From assembly GCA_017634455.1 (NCBI GenBank), contig JAGBNK010000015.1:1-38019 (forward strand): a stretch of 38,019 nucleotides of DNA, given 5' to 3'. This document shows, one piece after another, positions 36,329 to 38,019 of the stretch. Positions within the stretch are counted from its first letter, which is position 1. Every line of letters begins with the position of its first letter. This DNA is from Lachnospiraceae bacterium (lineage in GTDB: Bacteria; Bacillota; Clostridia; Lachnospirales; Lachnospiraceae). Under the pieces are notes generated by a model. That model searched no databases. It worked only from the letters and a program-made list of their open reading frames with translations, and was not told the DNA's origin. The translations under genes and the position numbers were made by a program.

Positions 36329-36360
36329 TTGACAGAAGCCAGGTGCCATGTTATTATAAT
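36329..36360 (+). promoter_or_regulatory. Orphan promoter between convergent genes
   Basis: Perfect TTGACA (36329-36334) is followed, 17 bases on, by TATTAT (36352-36357), and 20 bases on by a perfect TATAAT (36355-36360). No protein-coding gene follows on this strand. Transcription would start near 36365 and run into the hairpins and terminator below. Confidence 0.5.
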
Positions 36361-36364
36361 TTTG

Positions 36365-36470
36365 CTTTTAAAGTTCATAGAACTTGTTTCCTTTATGGAA
36401 ACAGAAGTCTCTATCCTTTGTAAGTCTCATAAAGTTGCAAAAAAAGCCACTCATTTGGGTGGCTATTTTT
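36365..36470 (+). ncRNA. Candidate small RNA (not a known class)
   Basis: A transcript of about 105 bases starting at the orphan promoter would fold two abutting hairpins: AAGTTC-ATA-GAACTT (36371-36385) and GTTTCC-TTTAT-GGAAAC (36386-36402). An unpaired middle follows, with the heptamer AAGTCTC twice (36405-36411 and 36422-36428), and then the terminator hairpin. There is no open reading frame of note. It may instead be only the 3' UTR of the upstream EAL gene. Confidence 0.35.
36445..36470. terminator. Bidirectional terminator between EAL and histidinol-phosphatase genes
   Basis: AGCCAC (36445-36450) / GTGGCT (36459-36464), extended by inner TC/GG pairs, is followed by ATTTTT on the plus strand and preceded by AAAAAAA, which is a T-run on the minus strand. 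Confidence 0.85.
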
Positions 36471-36484
36471 GCGCCCAAAAATAA

Positions 36485-37297
36485 TTATTTCAAAGGCATA
36501 TCATATGGAGTTCTAGACTTGTATACTTGATATGCCTTGAAGCCTGTATCAAGCAACATTTCTCTAATAGTATCAAAGTGTTCGCCGATATATTCTGGTG
36601 AATGAGCATCAGCGCCGATAGTTATTAGATTTCCGCCCATTTCCTTATACTTCTTGATTATCTGGTAATTAGGATTAGGTTCTTTCAATCCTCGTTTATA
36701 TGATCCAGTATTTATTTCCAAAGCGATATCATGACCAATGATAAATTTCAGAATCTGTTCAACTAATTCCTTAAAAGGTTTATAGCTATCAATATTTAAC
36801 TCCTTGGCAGGACCGTAGCGAAATACATAATCCAAATGTCCTAAACTGTCGAACTCATCAAAGGCAATAATATTTTCAAGCATTGCTTCATAGGATTTTC
36901 TATATGCTTCAATTGGGTCTACATTTTCAAAATAAGCAGGATAGTAAGGGTCCACTCCGTCAATTACATGGAGAGAACCGATTACATAATCGAAATCATT
37001 TTCCAGTAATAAAACTCGGTGGCGGTTGCTTAGATGTGTCTGGAGGCCTAATTCAATTCCGTAATTAATTTTGAAGTCTTCATTAGAATGAGTTTCTATC
37101 AATTGGCGGATTGTATTTTCATAAGCAGGAATGTTTAAGTCGAACAGTCCTGGTTCTTCCTTGAAATCCCAATCTAAGTGGTCTGTAAAAGTTATACCTG
37201 GCAATCCAAGCTTCCTGGCCTGTGCAATCATATCATCCGGAGGAGTCTGCGAGTCTCCGGAAAAGGAAGAGTGCATGTGAGAATCCCATATTTTCAT
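36485..37297 (-). CDS. hisK: Histidinol-phosphatase, PHP family (HisJ/HisK type)
   Basis: This PHP-fold metal-dependent phosphatase (270 residues) removes phosphate from L-histidinol phosphate in histidine synthesis. The metal motifs are DSHMHS (H7, H9), GITFTDHLDW (D39, H40), YGIELGLQ, YVIGSLHVIDG, DSLGHLDYV, LEINTGS and TIGADAHSPEY, the last pair being family-typical. The family length is about 260-280. No other his gene is in the window, so related PHP functions cannot be fully excluded. The minus-strand RBS AAAGGAG precedes the ATG. It converges with the EAL gene and is divergent from gap. Confidence 0.9.
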   Translation of the reverse strand: MKIWDSHMHSSFSGDSQTPPDDMIAQARKLGLPGITFTDHLDWDFKEEPGLFDLNIPAYENTIRQLIETHSNEDFKINYGIELGLQTHLSNRHRVLLLENDFDYVIGSLHVIDGVDPYYPAYFENVDPIEAYRKSYEAMLENIIAFDEFDSLGHLDYVFRYGPAKELNIDSYKPFKELVEQILKFIIGHDIALEINTGSYKRGLKEPNPNYQIIKKYKEMGGNLITIGADAHSPEYIGEHFDTIREMLLDTGFKAYQVYKSRTPYDMPLK

Positions 37298-37405
37298 TGT
37301 ATGTCTCCTTTGTTTATTCCATTATAAATGTCATCATATAATCATAATTATATTTTAGGAACATATGAAATTCAATGCCGGATGTAATTAGATATGAAGC
37401 ATAAT

Positions 37406-37423
37406 GTGTCAAAAAATTAACAA
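37406..37423. promoter_or_regulatory. Candidate Rex (redox, NADH/NAD+) operator
   Basis: The 18-base site matches the clostridial Rex consensus TTGTTAANNNNTTAACAA at 12 of 14 defined positions. The right half TTAACAA is perfect; the left half reads GTGTCAA. It lies 25 bases upstream of the gap -35 element. Rex control of gap is known in several Firmicutes. Confidence 0.45.
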
Positions 37424-37448
37424 ATTTTATGAAAGTTGGTCTAAAGGG

Positions 37449-37477
37449 TTGAAATCTATGGCTAAATTAGATAAAAT
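37449..37477 (+). promoter_or_regulatory. Promoter of gap
   Basis: TTGAAA (37449-37454), an exact 17-base spacer and TAAAAT (37472-37477). The start near 37484 places a 6-bp hairpin CGAGGC-ATA-GCCTCG (37489-37503) at the very 5' end of the mRNA. Confidence 0.65.
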
Positions 37478-37540
37478 ATAAAAAGTTTCGAGGCATAGCC
37501 TCGCTAATAGAAATTATTCAAATCTTAGGAGGAATTGAAA

Positions 37541-38019
37541 ATGGCAGTAAGAGTAGCAATTAACGGTTTCGGTCGTATCGGTCGTCTTGCTTTCCGTCAG
37601 ATGTTCGGAGCAGAAGGTTACGAAGTAGTTGCAATCAATGACCTTACATCACCAAAGATGTTAGCACATCTTTTAAAGTATGATTCATCACAGGGAAAGT
37701 ATGCTTTAGCTGATACAGTTAAGGCTGGTGAGGATTCAATCACAGTTGATGGTAAGGAAATCAAGATTTATGCATTCCCAGATGCAAACAATTGCCCATG
37801 GGGTGAATTAAAGGTTGACGTAGTTCTTGAGTGTTCAGGATTCTACACATCAAAGGAAAAGGCTCAGGCTCATATCAATGCTGGAGCTCGTAAGGTAGTT
37901 ATTTCTGCACCTGCAGGAAACGACCTTCCTACAATCGTTTACAATGTAAACCACAAGACATTGAAGCCAGAAGATACAATCATCTCTGCAGCTTCATGTA
38001 CAACAAACTGCTTAGCACC
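37541..38019 (+). CDS. gap: Glyceraldehyde-3-phosphate dehydrogenase, 5' part (truncated by window end)
   Basis: The glycolytic enzyme oxidises glyceraldehyde-3-phosphate with NAD+ and phosphate. About 159 residues are visible: the NAD-binding start [62 protein letters not shown], and the catalytic cysteine in [10 protein letters not shown] just before the window edge. This is the catabolic type I enzyme. AGGAGG (37528-37533) lies seven bases ahead of the ATG. The leader carries a 5' hairpin and an upstream Rex-like site, suggesting redox control. The gene continues beyond 38019. Confidence 0.97.
   Translation, partial: MAVRVAINGFGRIGRLAFRQMFGAEGYEVVAINDLTSPKMLAHLLKYDSSQGKYALADTVKAGEDSITVDGKEIKIYAFPDANNCPWGELKVDVVLECSGFYTSKEKAQAHINAGARKVVISAPAGNDLPTIVYNVNHKTLKPEDTIISAASCTTNCLA

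Noticed and set aside
1..38019. CRISPR array, insertion sequence, prophage or integrated element
   Set aside because: No spaced direct repeats, transposase, integrase or phage protein was seen; base composition is even, and no attachment duplication was found near the tRNA genes.

Overview
The window looks like chromosomal DNA of a low-GC (about 40%) Firmicute, most likely a Lachnospiraceae of the Butyrivibrio/Pseudobutyrivibrio/Roseburia type. This is an inference from the 23S rRNA 3' end, strong AGGAGG-type ribosome binding sites, TTGACA/TATAAT promoters, a clostridial SigH, the cysS-mrnC-rlmB-sigH order and the many intracellular polysaccharide enzymes. No phage, insertion sequence, CRISPR array or plasmid feature was seen, so most of it reads as core genome with a carbohydrate-utilisation stretch on the left.

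Layout. 1-340: 3' end of a 23S rRNA gene that runs straight into a terminator with no 5S gene behind it. 488-13076: carbohydrate and transport region, with a GH2 glycosidase, tRNA-Trp, a SulP anion transporter, a class II aldolase with an extra C-terminal part, an ECF S-component (minus strand), a GH31 alpha-glycosidase, a minus-strand pair (beta-CASP metallo-beta-lactamase nuclease, then GPH sugar symporter) and a GH13 alpha-glucan hydrolase. None of the glycosidases starts with a signal peptide, so they probably act in the cytoplasm on imported oligosaccharides. 13208-16732: an unknown 90-residue protein, a Sir2 deacetylase and a PD-(D/E)XK nuclease fused to an XPD/DinG-type Fe-S helicase. 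16855-25133: nucleotide synthesis, with purL (single-chain FGAM synthase) and carAB. 25340-29609: one-carbon/methionine pair, a homocysteine methyltransferase-MTHFR fusion and a short cobalamin-dependent methionine synthase. 29716-29877: tRNA-Val and tRNA-Met under one strong promoter. 30042-31022: a Gfo/Idh/MocA oxidoreductase. 31111-36299: a six-gene run ispF-cysS-mrnC-rlmB-sigH-GGDEF/EAL. 36485-37297: minus-strand histidinol-phosphatase. 37541-end: gap (glyceraldehyde-3-phosphate dehydrogenase), cut by the window edge.

The most interesting non-coding signals are: a consensus-like promoter, two abutting hairpins and a terminator between the convergent EAL and hisK genes (candidate small RNA, about 105 nt); a near-consensus Rex operator plus a 5' hairpin in front of gap; and an unrecognised structured leader in front of purL. 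The most interesting proteins are the nuclease-helicase fusion, the short MetH lacking its reactivation domain, an IspF with a cysteine-rich tail, the extended class II aldolase, and a GGDEF-EAL protein whose GGDEF half is dead while all EAL catalytic positions are present. No complete new system is obvious; these are leads.
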